Below, piece after piece: positions 46,101 through 58,238 of a stretch of 64,000 nt of DNA. Source of the DNA: Pilaira anomala (Eukaryota; Mucoromycota; Mucoromycetes; Mucorales; Mucoraceae); NCBI GenBank assembly GCA_025716855.1, contig JAIXMQ010000074.1, positions 61,938-125,937 of the forward strand, in the 5' to 3' direction. The notes under the pieces were generated by a model. That model did no database searches. It had not been told where the DNA came from and was given only the letters and a program-made list of their open reading frames with translations. Numbering within the stretch: position 1 is the stretch's first letter; the number at the start of each line of letters is the position of its first letter. A program made the position numbers and the translations under genes.

Positions 46101-46510
46101 CTATCATTGATATATCTTCTCAGGCCAGCTCTCCAGTCCCAAAACTGCCTTCTACGCCTATTACTTATGTCTCTACGAACCCTACACCACCTAAACAACC
46201 TATAAAATATCGAATTGAAGACTTATTATCTGACCCTGATCTTCAATTATCTAGTCCGAAGGCATCTAATAACACCAAATTTAAATGGATGTTATCTAAT
46301 GAAAAAGAAAACCAACAAGATTCTTTAAATCATAGTAATAGTGATTTATTTAAATCTGAACAAACACCGCGTATGTCACCTAGAAAGCGTAGTAGTTTCA
46401 TTATTAACAAGACAACAACAATTATTGATCAAACAAATGAAAGTTCCGTTGATCCTTTGGATGCCAAGAACGTAGATAACAGAAAAGCTTACGAATTTGA
46501 TATGTTTTAA
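43188..46510 (+). CDS. TBC1D5-type Rab GTPase-activating protein
   Basis: Eleven exons (43188-43213, 43286-43397, 43455-43631, 43698-43765, 43821-44009, 44087-44237, 44298-44336, 44393-44517, 44602-44744, 44801-45165, 45254-46510) give 883 residues. The TBC domain spans about residues 25-345: RSVCWKIFLGYLP, the catalytic-arginine region IRQDVERTFPDV, the Gln-finger block YRQGMHELLAPFYWI, HDAYILFDKLM, LYGMRWIRLLFGREF, and LLKLWDAIFA. The insert with NNPLALNESNPWQQYF and the order of blocks match TBC1D5, which acts on Rab7 with retromer at late endosomes. The long C-terminal third is acidic and Ser/Pro-rich, probably disordered, with a helical stretch near KLQAVNRQMGDMMAKCISILE. Intron 10 contains a G13 run and TGAC repeats. 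It converges on TUL1 168 bp away. Confidence 0.88.
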
Positions 46511-46678
46511 TAACATCCTCATTTTTATTGTATTACGTAATAAAAATTTCTTTTTGATTGTATGTTATGTTATAAAGAAAAAGGAGCTTTAATTATAAAA
46601 ACGGAAGCATAATGGAAATACAGGATGAATGATAATAAAACAAATGATATGACTGGAAATAAAGCAAAATAGAGTGTA

Positions 46679-49416
46679 TTAACAAGCAGGAAGATATGCT
46701 CGACAAACGGGACACTCCAACTTGATTCTCATCCACTACATCAAATATTATTTTGTTATTAATTTTTACGATTTTTTTTCTTTAAAAAACTTACTCTTTC
46801 AAGACATTCAGTATGGAACATATGATGACAAGGGGTCATCATATAATTAGTTCTTGATAATACATTCAATCCAGTATGCTTATTATTACTTGTGTCAATT
46901 GGTAACATACAGATAGCGCAGTCTCTGGGTTGAAGATTTGATTTTGTGTCTGCGTTCTCTTCTCCATCCTGTAACATCTCTTCATCATTCGTTGATAGAA
47001 TTGGGTGATAGTTGTAGGTTTGAGGTAAATACTGTAAACACAAAAATTTAGTTTCATACTTAGGAAAAAGAATATATTTACTCTACCTTAGAAGGTACAA
47101 AAAAGCGTGGACCAAAAGCATCTTGAAGGAGTAGAATGCATACTTGTAAAGCAACATAGGCTACGAGTAACCAAACCCAGGATGTTGTTTCATGCCCAAT
47201 CAAGTTTTTAGGGCAACCATAAAAATATAGAGGCACCATTAGACGAGTTATACTCATAACAAATATGTAACGGTGACTCAATGGATGCCTACAGCCTCTA
47301 AATACATTTCGTACAATCTGGGGAACCCAGAATGAGTAAAAAACAAATCCAAGTGTACTTACAATTATATTTTGAACAAATGCAGATCTTGTAACAGATT
47401 GATAGAACAGGAATAATCCAAGTAATAAGACCGCATCTATAAAAAAAAAAAGTTTATAAACACACATCTTTATAACTTCTATAAAATAAGAACCTTACAA
47501 AGTCTATAATACAGAAAAGTAATATCACGTTGAGAATTTGATTCTTCATTTGTATTTGGCCTTCTAACGTTAGCAACTGGTAATAAATTTTCGGTGTCAG
47601 GTGAACGATTATCATTACCCAATTCTGGTGTTGGCGTAGGAGGTGTACTTGGTCGGATAGATTCTGGTCTTTGAATTCTCCAGACTACAAGTAAATAACG
47701 CATACCGAAGATAGATACTAATACAAATGTGAAAAATGCAGTAGTAGCAAATGGTATAAAAACATTTTCAATAACTACACCAGTAGTTAAATACAATAAG
47801 CATTGATACCCATCCATGACAGCTTGCATAGCAATTGTCCAATAAGAAACATTTGATACACTCTAATATATTCATGATTAAGATTTGAAAATGTCGAAAA
47901 TAAAAAAATTTGAACTTACTGAAGGTGTTGGTGTGTGTTCCATTTGGTGAATTAACGAAAATATTTGAATCACCGCAATGACACTGGCAATGCCAGCATA
48001 AGTGACAGCCTTACTGTAATACTTTTCAATCTTGATACCAGGCTGTTTACTACTTGATAATAGAAACCAACAGTTTGGTGAAAACATTTCTGATGAAAGT
48101 AAAAGTGGTGGAGGACTAATTGTAGAAACACCTTGAGGAAATTCCAATTCTGTGATTTAAATTAAGTCAATTGCATAAATTTGATAAAATAGGTTGTAAA
48201 CTCACCTCTTTCATATTCAATTAATTCAGACATTTTGATATTAGAAGGAACTGGATGAAGTTGTCCAAACATTTGAAAACTACAAGAAAAGGGTGAAGAG
48301 CTAGAACGATCTTTTTTTTTAAAAAAAAAAAAGTAAGTCAAAATGATGGAGCTATATTATCAAATCAAAACTTTTTACCTGATTCATCGTCAGTTGGTTG
48401 CCAATCCCAATATTTCTCTCGTTCTATTTCATCCATTCTTTTATCAAGTTGTTCTTCAATTGCTTCCCTTGTAGTGATTAATGTTTCGTTCGTTGGTAAC
48501 ATATGTAATAGATCTTCAAGAGGGATTGGATTACTAGAATATATAAATATCCAGGTAAATATTCAATGAGTATCCAAACATATATTGCCAATTAAATTTA
48601 CCCGTCAGGAACTATCATTAAGTAAAGCGATCCATTACTTAGAAAATGAACACCTCCTGCCAGCAGTAAGGCTCCATAATCACTTTTCTCGTGGTCTTTT
48701 AGTCGAACATATCCCTACATAAAACAATTAAAAGAGATGCGTATTTAGAATGAAAGTAGAGAAAATTAATATACCTCAATGTAATTTATATCTTCGTTTT
48801 TTGTGGCCAAAGATTTCAAGTTGATAGAAAATATTCCAGGTCCATCAAACTTGAATTTACTTCTTGCTTCTTCCATTTCTGTTTTGTTTACTGTATCTGG
48901 AATACTGATATTTTGATTCTCCCATTGACCTTTTTTTTTTTACATGCAATTAATAAATACGTGTCATGGATATTCATTGTTCAAGTAAATACCTCTGAAT
49001 ATTCCAGTGACATTATGATAGTAATGTGAGTTTGGTGATTCTTGAATTGACGACAGTTTTTTTAATGAGGTTAAAACTGAGGTAGGTAAAGGCTTTTATA
49101 TATATATATATATATATATAACATTAAGTTAGTGTTTATAACACTTTCAATTCTATATGAATATATGTTTAGATATTGTAATTACATGAGATACATTAAC
49201 ACCAAAAGTCAAGTTGTTTAATATTTCTTTTTCATGTCGTAATTCGTCGAGTAAGTCAGCTTTTGTAGGTTTTCCATTTCTAACAGTATTATCGTCTGAA
49301 AAGTTGAAGAATAGCAAAGAAAATAGAAATAATAACATGTAAAAACTTGAACGGTTCATTTGGTTTCGTTGTGTCGCTCCTTGTTGTTCATTTTCTGGAG
49401 TTGCCGCTGTTTCCAT
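46679..49416 (-). CDS. TUL1: Transmembrane RING E3 ubiquitin ligase TUL1 (Dsc1)
   Basis: Eleven exons on the minus strand (49416-49186, 49092-48993, 48929-48775, 48714-48602, 48533-48379, 48310-48206, 48149-47920, 47862-47499, 47436-47087, 47031-46795, 46735-46679) give 698 residues (yeast Tul1 is 758). An N-terminal signal-anchor (SSFYMLLFLFSLLFFNF) precedes a lumenal domain with NVTGIFRGQWE, then several transmembrane helices (from KAVTYAGIASVIAVIQIFSL onward). The C-terminal RING begins CAICMLPID, continues PCHHMFHTECLERW and ends CPVCRAYLPAC, the last part in a 57-nt exon. Tul1/Dsc1 is the ligase of the Golgi Dsc complex, which ubiquitinates membrane proteins and, in some fungi, activates SREBP. 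Most introns are 55-70 nt. The partner Dsc subunits are not in this window. Confidence 0.93.
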
Positions 49417-50814
49417 CCCTGATTTTATTCAAAAATAAAAAAGTTGGGTTTTTTTTATCAAAGCAAAAAATAGAACATGAGCTGTTTATTATCATCCTTT
49501 TTTAAGCGGCGATTATAAAATATCATGACTTTGCAGCTCAACTTATCCAAATGTAGAGGCTATGTGTATAACTTTCAGTTACTGAGGGTACATGTTTGAT
49601 TATTTGATTATGTAGTTCTTTGTAAGCTCAATTACTTTAATTGTACAAAGAGAAGATTAAGGGAGAAATTTTTATCTAAAGGACCTTTTTCAAACTAGCA
49701 GTTATAAAGCTAAAAGAGGTTACATATCCACCACCCTGATTACAATGCACCTATTCTTAACTAGAAAAAAAAAAATTCTGTTTAGAAAATGTAGCAAATA
49801 TACTTTCTTTGAATATTTGAAAATACATTTAAAAGACTAGACTGATTTTTGAAAATTATATGTACAAAAGTCGCAATAGTTTTTAATGCAGGAAACAATT
49901 TATTTTATCAATAAAAATAAACCAATATGGTCCTTCTGACAGCTGTATTTCTTAAAAAATATTATAATCAGCATAGTAAAATGATTTATTATTTTAATCT
50001 TTAATTAATCTCATTATATTTCGCATCGTAAACATAATGATTATTTTACTATGATTTTTTTGATGTACGTAATTAGCATTGAAATCTAGCAATCGCAATT
50101 TGCCCTTTATACATGGGACATATTTAGATGCCAATGGGGTAGATAGATCGACATATTTGAGTCAAATAGTTTCCGTTCGATCGTTATTTATTTTTAAGAG
50201 TAAATCTTTAACGGCATTAATGGTTAGAAAGATTATCTCCAATTTGTTATGTTATGTAAGCTTTAAGCTTGAAACTGGTTTCAATAACAATTTCTACAGT
50301 ATGTATATCAATATACTTGTTTGTAGATTTGCTTTCAAAATAAAAAGGCTATTTAAATTCGAGCATTTATAATAAATTATGTATCATATGTAATTGAATA
50401 ATACCATAAAAATATTTGGCTGTTTTTTTTATAGACAGCAAGACATTTTCCCTGATTCGAATGAAATCCTCGTGTTTATTTGTTTACGTTAAAAAACAAC
50501 TGGGTCTTTTAAACCATTATATTGATAAAATAAAAAGAAATGAGGATATTTTGAAGCCCAAGTAATAAGCCTAACATATAAATACTTTATAGGTATATAT
50601 GTAAAAGCAATATACATAATCAAATGTCAATCTTCTTTGGTAGTGCATACACATTACACAAAGACATGTTTATAAAATAAACGATTTATATTCCGGAGTG
50701 TCAAAAAAAAGTATATTAGAAAAAGGGGGAGAACAAAAAGTTTTTGTTCTTTGAACCTATAGATCAACTTTTTTTTTTTTTTTGTAAATAAAAGAAGACA
50801 TATAGAAATATAAC
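49417..50814. other. Intergenic region between TUL1 and CCT8
   Basis: This 1.4-kb divergent interval is AT-rich, with a T run at about 50770-50783 close to the CCT8 start. A 97-codon ORF (50079-50372) lacks any recognisable motif and has the composition of random AT-rich sequence. No regulatory site was identified. Confidence 0.45.
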
Positions 50815-51076
50815 ATGGCCTTAAGAGTACCTAAAAGCACCCTTCCTCAACTTTTTAAGGATGGTTATAAGGTAAAAAATAGATAAAAAAAGAGTTTTAG
50901 ATGATGATGGTGATCTAATAAAACTCAATAGTTCCAATCAGGTATTGAAGAAGCCGTTTTGCGTAATATTGATGCAACCCACGAGTTCTCTGAAGTAGTT
51001 CGTACCTCTATGGGACCTAATGGTATAGTTTAGCAGATAAAAAAGAGAAAGAGGTACAGGAAGAGCAATTAACTTA

Positions 51077-51109
<33 letters not shown>

Positions 51110-52672
51110 GTCGTAACAAGATGATCATCAATCATCTCGAAAAGCTTTTTGTCACAAACGATGCTGCGACCATTATTCGTGAATTAGACGTAGTTCATCC
51201 TGCAGCTAAATTATTAGTTATGGCTTCTCAACAACAAGAAAGTGAAATTGGTGATAATACTAACTTTGTTGTTGTGTTTGCTGGTGCACTTTTACAAAAG
51301 GCTGAATACCTTATCAAAATGGGTCTCCATCCTTCTGAAATTTGTTTAGGTTATCAATTAGCTAGAGATCGCGCTTTGCAAATTTTACCTGGTAACGTCA
51401 TTAAGGGAAAATACGTGTTTTGTTAATACGACTAACATAAATTTAATAGAGCTTGAGGTTGATCAAATCAAGTCCATGACTGATAAGACAGAATTATTAA
51501 AGATTATTAAATCGCCCATTTCTTCAAAGCAGTATGGCTATGAAGATCTCTTGAGTGAACTTGTCGTTGAAGCTGCTTTAAACATTATGCCCAAGAACCC
51601 TAAAGATTTCAATGTTGATAACATTCGTGTTGTAAAGGTAATGGGTTCTAGTATTCATGAATCTAGAGTAGTAAAGGGTATGGTTTTCGGACGTGAGCCT
51701 GAAGGTGTTATTCGTGCTACCAAGAAGGCAAAGATTGCTGTTTTTACTTGTCCTTTGGATCTTACTCAAACTGAAACTAAGGGTACAGTATTGATTCATA
51801 ACGCCAAGGAAATGTTAAATTTCAGTAAGGATGAAGAAAAGCAAGTAGAAAAGACTTTCCAAGATTTGGCTGATGCTGGTGTCACTGTTGTTGTCACTGG
51901 TAACGGTATCGGTGAATTGGCTTTACATTATTTAAATAGATATAACATTATGGCTGTCAAGGTACTTTCAAAGTTTGATCTTCGTCGTCTTTGTCGTGTT
52001 ATTGGTGCTACTGCTCTTGCCCGTTTAGGTACACCCATGGCTGAAGAGATGGGTGAATGTGATATTGTTGAAACCGTCGAAATTGGTTCTGACATGGTTA
52101 CTGTCTTCCGTCAAGAAGAGGATGTCAGTACTCGTACTACTACTATTGTTATTCGTGGCGCTACTCAAAACCACATGGACGATATTGAACGTGCTATTGA
52201 TGATGGTGTTAGTGTTATTAAGGCTGCTACCCGTGATAACCGTTTATTACCTGGTGCTGGTGCCATGGAGATGGAATTAAACAAGCGTTTGCAAGAAGTT
52301 GCTGCAAAGACTCCTGGTTTAAATCAACATGCTATCAAGAAATTCGCCGAAGCTTTAGAAGTTATTCCTCGTACTCTTTGTGAAAATGCTGGTATGGAAG
52401 CCACAGCTGTTTTATCTCGTTTATATGCTGCTCATTATCAAGAAGATAAGTCTGGTAACTCTGTTGGTGTCGATATTGAGAACCCTGCTGAAGGAACTAT
52501 GGACGCTACCAGGGCCGGTATCTTTGATTCTTTGGCCGCTAAATCATGTGCTTTGAAATTAGCTGCTGATACTGCCATCACTATTCTCAGTGTTGATCAA
52601 ATTATCATGTCCAAGCCTGCTGGTGGTCCCAAGCCTCTCAAGAAGGAGGGTCATTGGGATGAAGAGGACTAA
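50815..52672 (+). CDS. CCT8: Chaperonin TCP-1/CCT subunit theta
   Basis: Exons are 50815-50871, 50932-51022, 51110-51391 and 51450-52672, giving 550 residues. It is one of eight subunits of the cytosolic chaperonin that folds actin and tubulin. ATP-site motifs include TSMGPNGRNKMI, GDNTNFVVVFAGALL and AGAMEMELNKRL. Theta-type signatures are the start MALRVPKSTLPQLFKDG and the end IIMSKPAGGPKPLKKEG followed by an acidic tail, as in yeast Cct8. Codon use is moderately biased toward the EF-2 pattern (GGT, GTT, AAG), suggesting good expression. It converges on the reductase-acyltransferase gene, with 293 bp between the stop codons. Confidence 0.96.
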
Positions 52673-52965
52673 ATTTATTTTTTACATTTTTCAGTTTATC
52701 TACAAAATACTCTTTTCCTTTTTTAAAAAAAAAAACAAAATATACAACTATTCCCATTTTCTATGTACTTTTTCGCGCCAATTATCCTAAAAAACTTTTG
52801 TATAAATTTTTATTATGCCAAATGTTCATATTTGTAATAAAAAATCCAATAACAAAAAGAAAAAAAGGTAACGTTTTTCCATCGTAGAAACGATTTTTGA
52901 TATTTTATGTAATTTACTAAATTTTAATTATTCATGTATTCTGTTTAAATGCAATAAAAGTGATT

Positions 52966-55900
52966 TCAAGATGATTTCAAATTATAAGCTTGTGAAACTC
53001 TTCGAGAGTGTTTACCCGATCCATCATCAGACAAAATAGGCGTACTTGAAGCAGCCTTCAGTGAATAGACTAATTGAATCATTTGATCCTCATCTTTATC
53101 CAAATTCATACCATGTTGAGTAGCATAACTTTGATCAGCTCTTAAAATGGATCGAATCTGGTTTTGGCATTTGTCAAATACTTGTGCATTAGAACGCAAG
53201 TTAACGTTATCTGTTACAAAACGATATTTTTCAATTTCGTGACAAAGAGAGGCAATATCAGCAAGATTTAAAAGAATATTTTCACTTTCATGAACATCAG
53301 TGGCCTATTTATAAATAAGGTTCATTAGTCATTGTACATATGTATAATTTATCTTATTAAAAGACTTACAGATTCATTTGCTTCAATGTTTCTGCTAGAT
53401 ACCATAACGAGATCCTCGTTCGTAGTAACACCTAATTCAAGTAATAATATTTGAGCATCAGGAGAAAGTTTCGTCTTTGGATGTACAGCATCAATAAAAC
53501 CAATAGCTAAAAAGTTATCCACAGCATTTTGACTTGCTTCAGTAGATAAAACTTCACGATATACAGTTCTTCTTCCAGTAATTAAATGAGCGGCGATCCA
53601 TTGAGATAATACTGGTACTATTTTACGTGGCATGTAGGGTAAATCACGAAGAGCAGAAAGTGAGCAAGATGTAATCCAATAAGCGTCCAAAGTTGGGTAT
53701 ACAAATGAAGCTAATAGACAAACGCGGGTATACTCAGCTTCATTGTTCTCAATTGTGACGACTTTGGTATATAGACCCTCTTCGTTTTTAAGAAGCAGGT
53801 TCTTTCGAACGAACCATTCTAAAAGTGTGTTGAATTTCTATGTAATAAGTAGTTAGTTCATAGTTTCTCGCCGTTCTTATTTTTACTGTGTTTACCTCTT
53901 CTCTGCTCCAAGGGTAGATAAATTCGTGTTTGAATAAACGGACCAAAAATGTAAAATGAGCATAGAGTTCTTTTTTTGTCATTTTCTTAACTGTTCCAGA
54001 AAGATAAACAACAGCAAATAATGCTTCAGGTAAGAAAATTTCGATCAACTGACTTGCCATATAAGAAAGATCCATTACATTATCAGCATGTTCAACTACT
54101 CTGATAATAGTATGCTCAGTGACACGTTTACCATCCATAGTTACATTATTACGAGCATCCAACAGATTAAGTGAGTAAGATACAATAGTAGCAACATCTT
54201 CATCATGTTGCCAATCAATGCTAATTCCTCTTTCAGAAATTTCTTCACGAAGCCAAGTGACATGCTTGTTAATCTTACCTAATGTGATACCACTTGTAAC
54301 TCGCCCAAACAATAATGTAGCTGCAACAAGACTTACTGGGCTCACAACTGCTGCTTCATGTTGGCCACGTTGAATTTTACGAACAACAAAATCTGCAATA
54401 GTATCTTCATCTCTCACTGCAATTGTACTGGGGATTTTTTAAAAAAAAATTAGTTTAACAAAAAAAAATATATATATATATATATCTAAGACTCATTTTT
54501 TTTTAAAAAAAAAAAAAAGTACCTTAATCTTTTGTTGGTATTGACAGGTAAACTAGCTTCTTTTACGGTATCTCTTACACTAATCGGTTTACCGAATCCA
54601 ATAAAGGCACGACCGTATTTACCTTGTTCAATAATCCCATTTTCCTTTGTAGCAGCTCTATCGGCCAAAGTGGCGCTTGGACGAAGGAAAGTAGAGTTGA
54701 TAGTTAAGCTACGAGGTTTTTGATCTAACACTTGATCAATTAAAGTACGTAACTCTGGAATCTTTTCATAGGTAATATTGACGGGAACAAAAACAGTTTC
54801 TTTTTTAACAGATAAAGAGGAAAACGAACCAGTGGGAGTTGGAAGAGGAGATAGCTTTTGTGTGGGTGTACTAGGTTGAGGAGAATGAGGTGGTGAAGGA
54901 GATTGATTTTTTCCTAATGTGCCGTCAATAACCATATTGATAAGACCGTCATGGTAGGCGGTTTGAAGTCTACCGGTACGAGAGCGAGCTCTCTCAACAA
55001 CCATGGATAATGCGCCGTGTTCTTTTAAGAGTACTTCCGTATAGGCAGCCGCAACAGCTGTATTCAAAGGCGAGCGAGATGCGAGGTCACGACGAACAAA
55101 GTAAGCACCTGAAATACGAAGAATATCTGAAATCGGACCAAGTAATGCTAATGCTAATAGTTATAAAAGGAAGAAAATTAGGCTTTTAAGATTTTTTTAA
55201 AAAAAAAATTAACTTATACAAACCTTCATCACAAACAATAGCTGGAACAGGTAATTTGTAACGTAAACAGATGTACCAAACTAATAACTGATCGATAATT
55301 GTTTTTGAAACAGGAACATAAACTACATTCTTTTCCTGAATTTTTTCTTTCAATTTAGCTATATCCAATTCATTGATACGTAAACTACTGAATAAACGTT
55401 TGAATAAAGTATTGAGAAAAGCACCAGCAGACCAAATATAAGGCAGTTGGGTTCTTTCTTTCATACGTTGAAGAATTTTAAGTGATTCGCCTACAACAGT
55501 CTTTTGAGGAACACCTGATGTTTCAATTATCTATATTGACGTATAAACAATCAGCCCCATTACTGAATATAATTTTTATTTTACATTACCTGTCTAATGC
55601 TTTGTCCTACTCTTTTATCATTTAACACTTCAATTCGAATATGTTCCTCATGAGAATCAGATCGGTTAACCCAATGGCCTAGATGTGTCATTTTTTTAGT
55701 ATCTTTTAAAATATCAGAATCATCATGACACCAATCATCTAAACTTGCATCAAAATCATTCACCCATTCTTCCATCTTTTTCTTATCTTTTAATTCTTGA
55801 CCTGGTTTTTCAAGTGAAGCAATCAACTCTTGTAACATGCGATCCGTTCTCTTTTGAATATCAGAAACACTAAATATAACAGACTCAATTTGTTTATCAA

Positions 55901-58238
55901 TAATTGAATGAGCAGTTGAGCCAGGTTGTAAGTAAAGAGCACATGCCCAACCTGCAGGTACTGTGATATTTCTTAGCCCGGCTGGTGGTGATTGGCTGAC
56001 ATAAGCATGCACACCAAATGCAAAATTAATCATATATGTCTCCCAGTCTATGTATTTATACTCTCCAAGTGAAAATTGTGTATCATTCGACATATCTTTC
56101 TCCATTTGTTGTACGTTTTGATGATCAAATATCCAGCGGTGACGTAAAAATGGTTGTACTGATTCAGCAACACGAGAAGCGACTTCAATTGTTCTATTTG
56201 TGGCATTGGCATCCGAAGAAGCAGCATTTTTACCACCGCCTCCGCCTACATTACTTATTGCACTTGTAACAGAAGAAATAGATTGAGGTAAATGATATTT
56301 CATAAAGAACTTGGCTTTGAATAAAGATCTGTTTGGAACAAAATATTCTTCAGCAGAAGGTAAAACAAGTTTTGTATTTCTATGCCAATAAGAACGAACA
56401 GCGTTGTATGCTGAGCACCATGTTGTTCTATTAAATCCACTTGCAGAGACTTGATAAATGTATGGAAAATATTGAATATTGGGTACAATAATACTATCCG
56501 TATCGTCTCCGTCAGCTAAAACTTCATTGTACGGTAATAAGAACCGATATCCGGGTAATGTCATGAATGCGGCACTTCCAAGTATAGTACGTACTAAGTA
56601 ATCTACAGGTACAATATCAGCTAATAATTCACCCATGTCAGGTTGTAATGCTTGAATCCCTTTTCCCATCAAAAAAATTGCACCATTTGCACCAGTGACA
56701 CCATCCACCTATACAAGAAATAAATAAATAAATAAATAAAACTTTAAATTATGATGTAAAAATAAAAAAATTTAATGTTAAAAATAAACTTTACCCAGCC
56801 AGGAAGAGGTTCAAAGGCTCCAGCACCGACTTGTGTGGCTCTCACAATGGCTACAGGCCATTGAGCTTTACCGCCCTGAGCTTCTTCTATACGATTTAAA
56901 TCAACTCTTTTCATAATTAAATGTTCTGTTAATGATTTTGTAAAGGTGTAAGTATTAGGATAATAAGCTAAGATACGTTGGGTCATTTTAGGAATATCTT
57001 GAAGTTCAAGATCAACTATTTCAGTTAAAAGTTCCTCAGGATCACCTACTTTCATAGGATAGACTCTTTCTTGAATATGACCATCAGGAATGTTTGGATC
57101 AGTATAAGCTAATGACATGTGAACAAAAGCCTCTACAAATAATCGTGTTGGTTAACTCTAATGATCAGAAAGAGCAAATATTTTTATAGTGTTTTACCCA
57201 TATGTTTACATTCGTCTGCTAAATCCATCATTCGAAGTGTACCCAAAGTGTTTGTCTAATGTCAAAACTATTAGAATTTAATTCAGCGCAAAAAAAGTTA
57301 AAAAATGAATATTTTTTTTTTTTTTGTTACCTCTAAAGCTAAATCCAACCTTTCGTTATAATTCAATGTGGCTGCGCAGTGTATCACAACATTTACATTT
57401 TCAGTAATTTTCTCTCTATCAAATTCAGTCATGGATAAATCTGGAGAGATAATATCACCGGCGATAGGGATAATTTTATTCTTGACAATAGAATCAAAAG
57501 TGGATTTTCCCATCATGCGTCTCAAGATCAAAAAAGCCTGTTGTTGTTACATATTAAAATACAATGACTTATATATATATATACATATGTATATATGGTT
57601 TAGCATACCTTATTATTAAATATCTCATTTCGAAGTCTTTCTTCTGGTTTACCGATTTTACTACGTTTTATACTTCCACTTCGAACTAAAATGTAAATCG
57701 AACCAATCTCTTGACGCAGTGCCTGAATTAATTTCCATAAAATAGCCTTTCCAACGAATCCAGTAGCGCCTGTCATTAAAATATTCTTATTTTTGTAGAA
57801 ATCAATTACAGGACCCTGAAAATCACTTTCATCTACAATAATGGGCTTAGTATCATCATTTAATGATTCAGGTGTAACTGTAGAATATGAAGATTCATCA
57901 TCTGGAATAGTGGTTTCAGATTCTTCTGCCATGTTATCTATTGGAATAGGTGTTTGAGGTTCTTCCATAATTAATTCATTATTTTTGACTAGGTCTTCTT
58001 CTGTTGTATCTTGTTTCTCTTGACCTTCTTCTGTAACAATCACAATTTGTGGTGGTGAAGGTACCTCTTCTTTTTCTTCCTCTTTTACATGTTCAGTAAC
58101 TACAACTATTGGGCTTTTATCAATAGGTGTTACTTCTGATATCTGCCCTTCCTCTTCAAGGTTAGTTTCAGAATGTATAGGTGAAGGTGGTGTCACAGTT
58201 ATCGAATGAGACTTGGAATCGACTTCTTGTTCTGACAT
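52966..58238 (-). CDS. Fatty acyl-CoA reductase fused to a PlsB/GPAT-like acyltransferase (1542 aa)
   Basis: Ten exons on the minus strand (58238-57609, 57537-57331, 57255-57198, 57132-56795, 56708-55590, 55530-55224, 55153-54523, 54427-53896, 53837-53370, 53304-52966), all in frame. Residues 1-145 are acidic and disordered. A FAR-type NAD(P)-binding domain follows: NILMTGATGFVGKAILW (TGATGFVG 156-163), IYILVRSG, VVIHCAATLNY and the catalytic YTFTK (Y360, K364). From about residue 805 the protein resembles glycerol-3-phosphate acyltransferases: motif I reads VYVPVSKTIIDQLL (S859 and D864, where the family has His-X4-Asp), motif II GAYFVRRD (902-909), motif III VVERARSRTGR, motif IV VPVNITYEKIPE. 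Acyl-CoA reduction to alcohol is plausible. Acyl transfer is doubtful because the catalytic histidine is serine. No strong membrane helix was seen. Alternatively the last part is a degenerate acyl-binding module. Confidence 0.82.

Noticed and set aside
50079..50372. A 97-codon ORF between TUL1 and CCT8
   Set aside because: AT-driven composition, no motif, no splice partners or neighbours supporting it.
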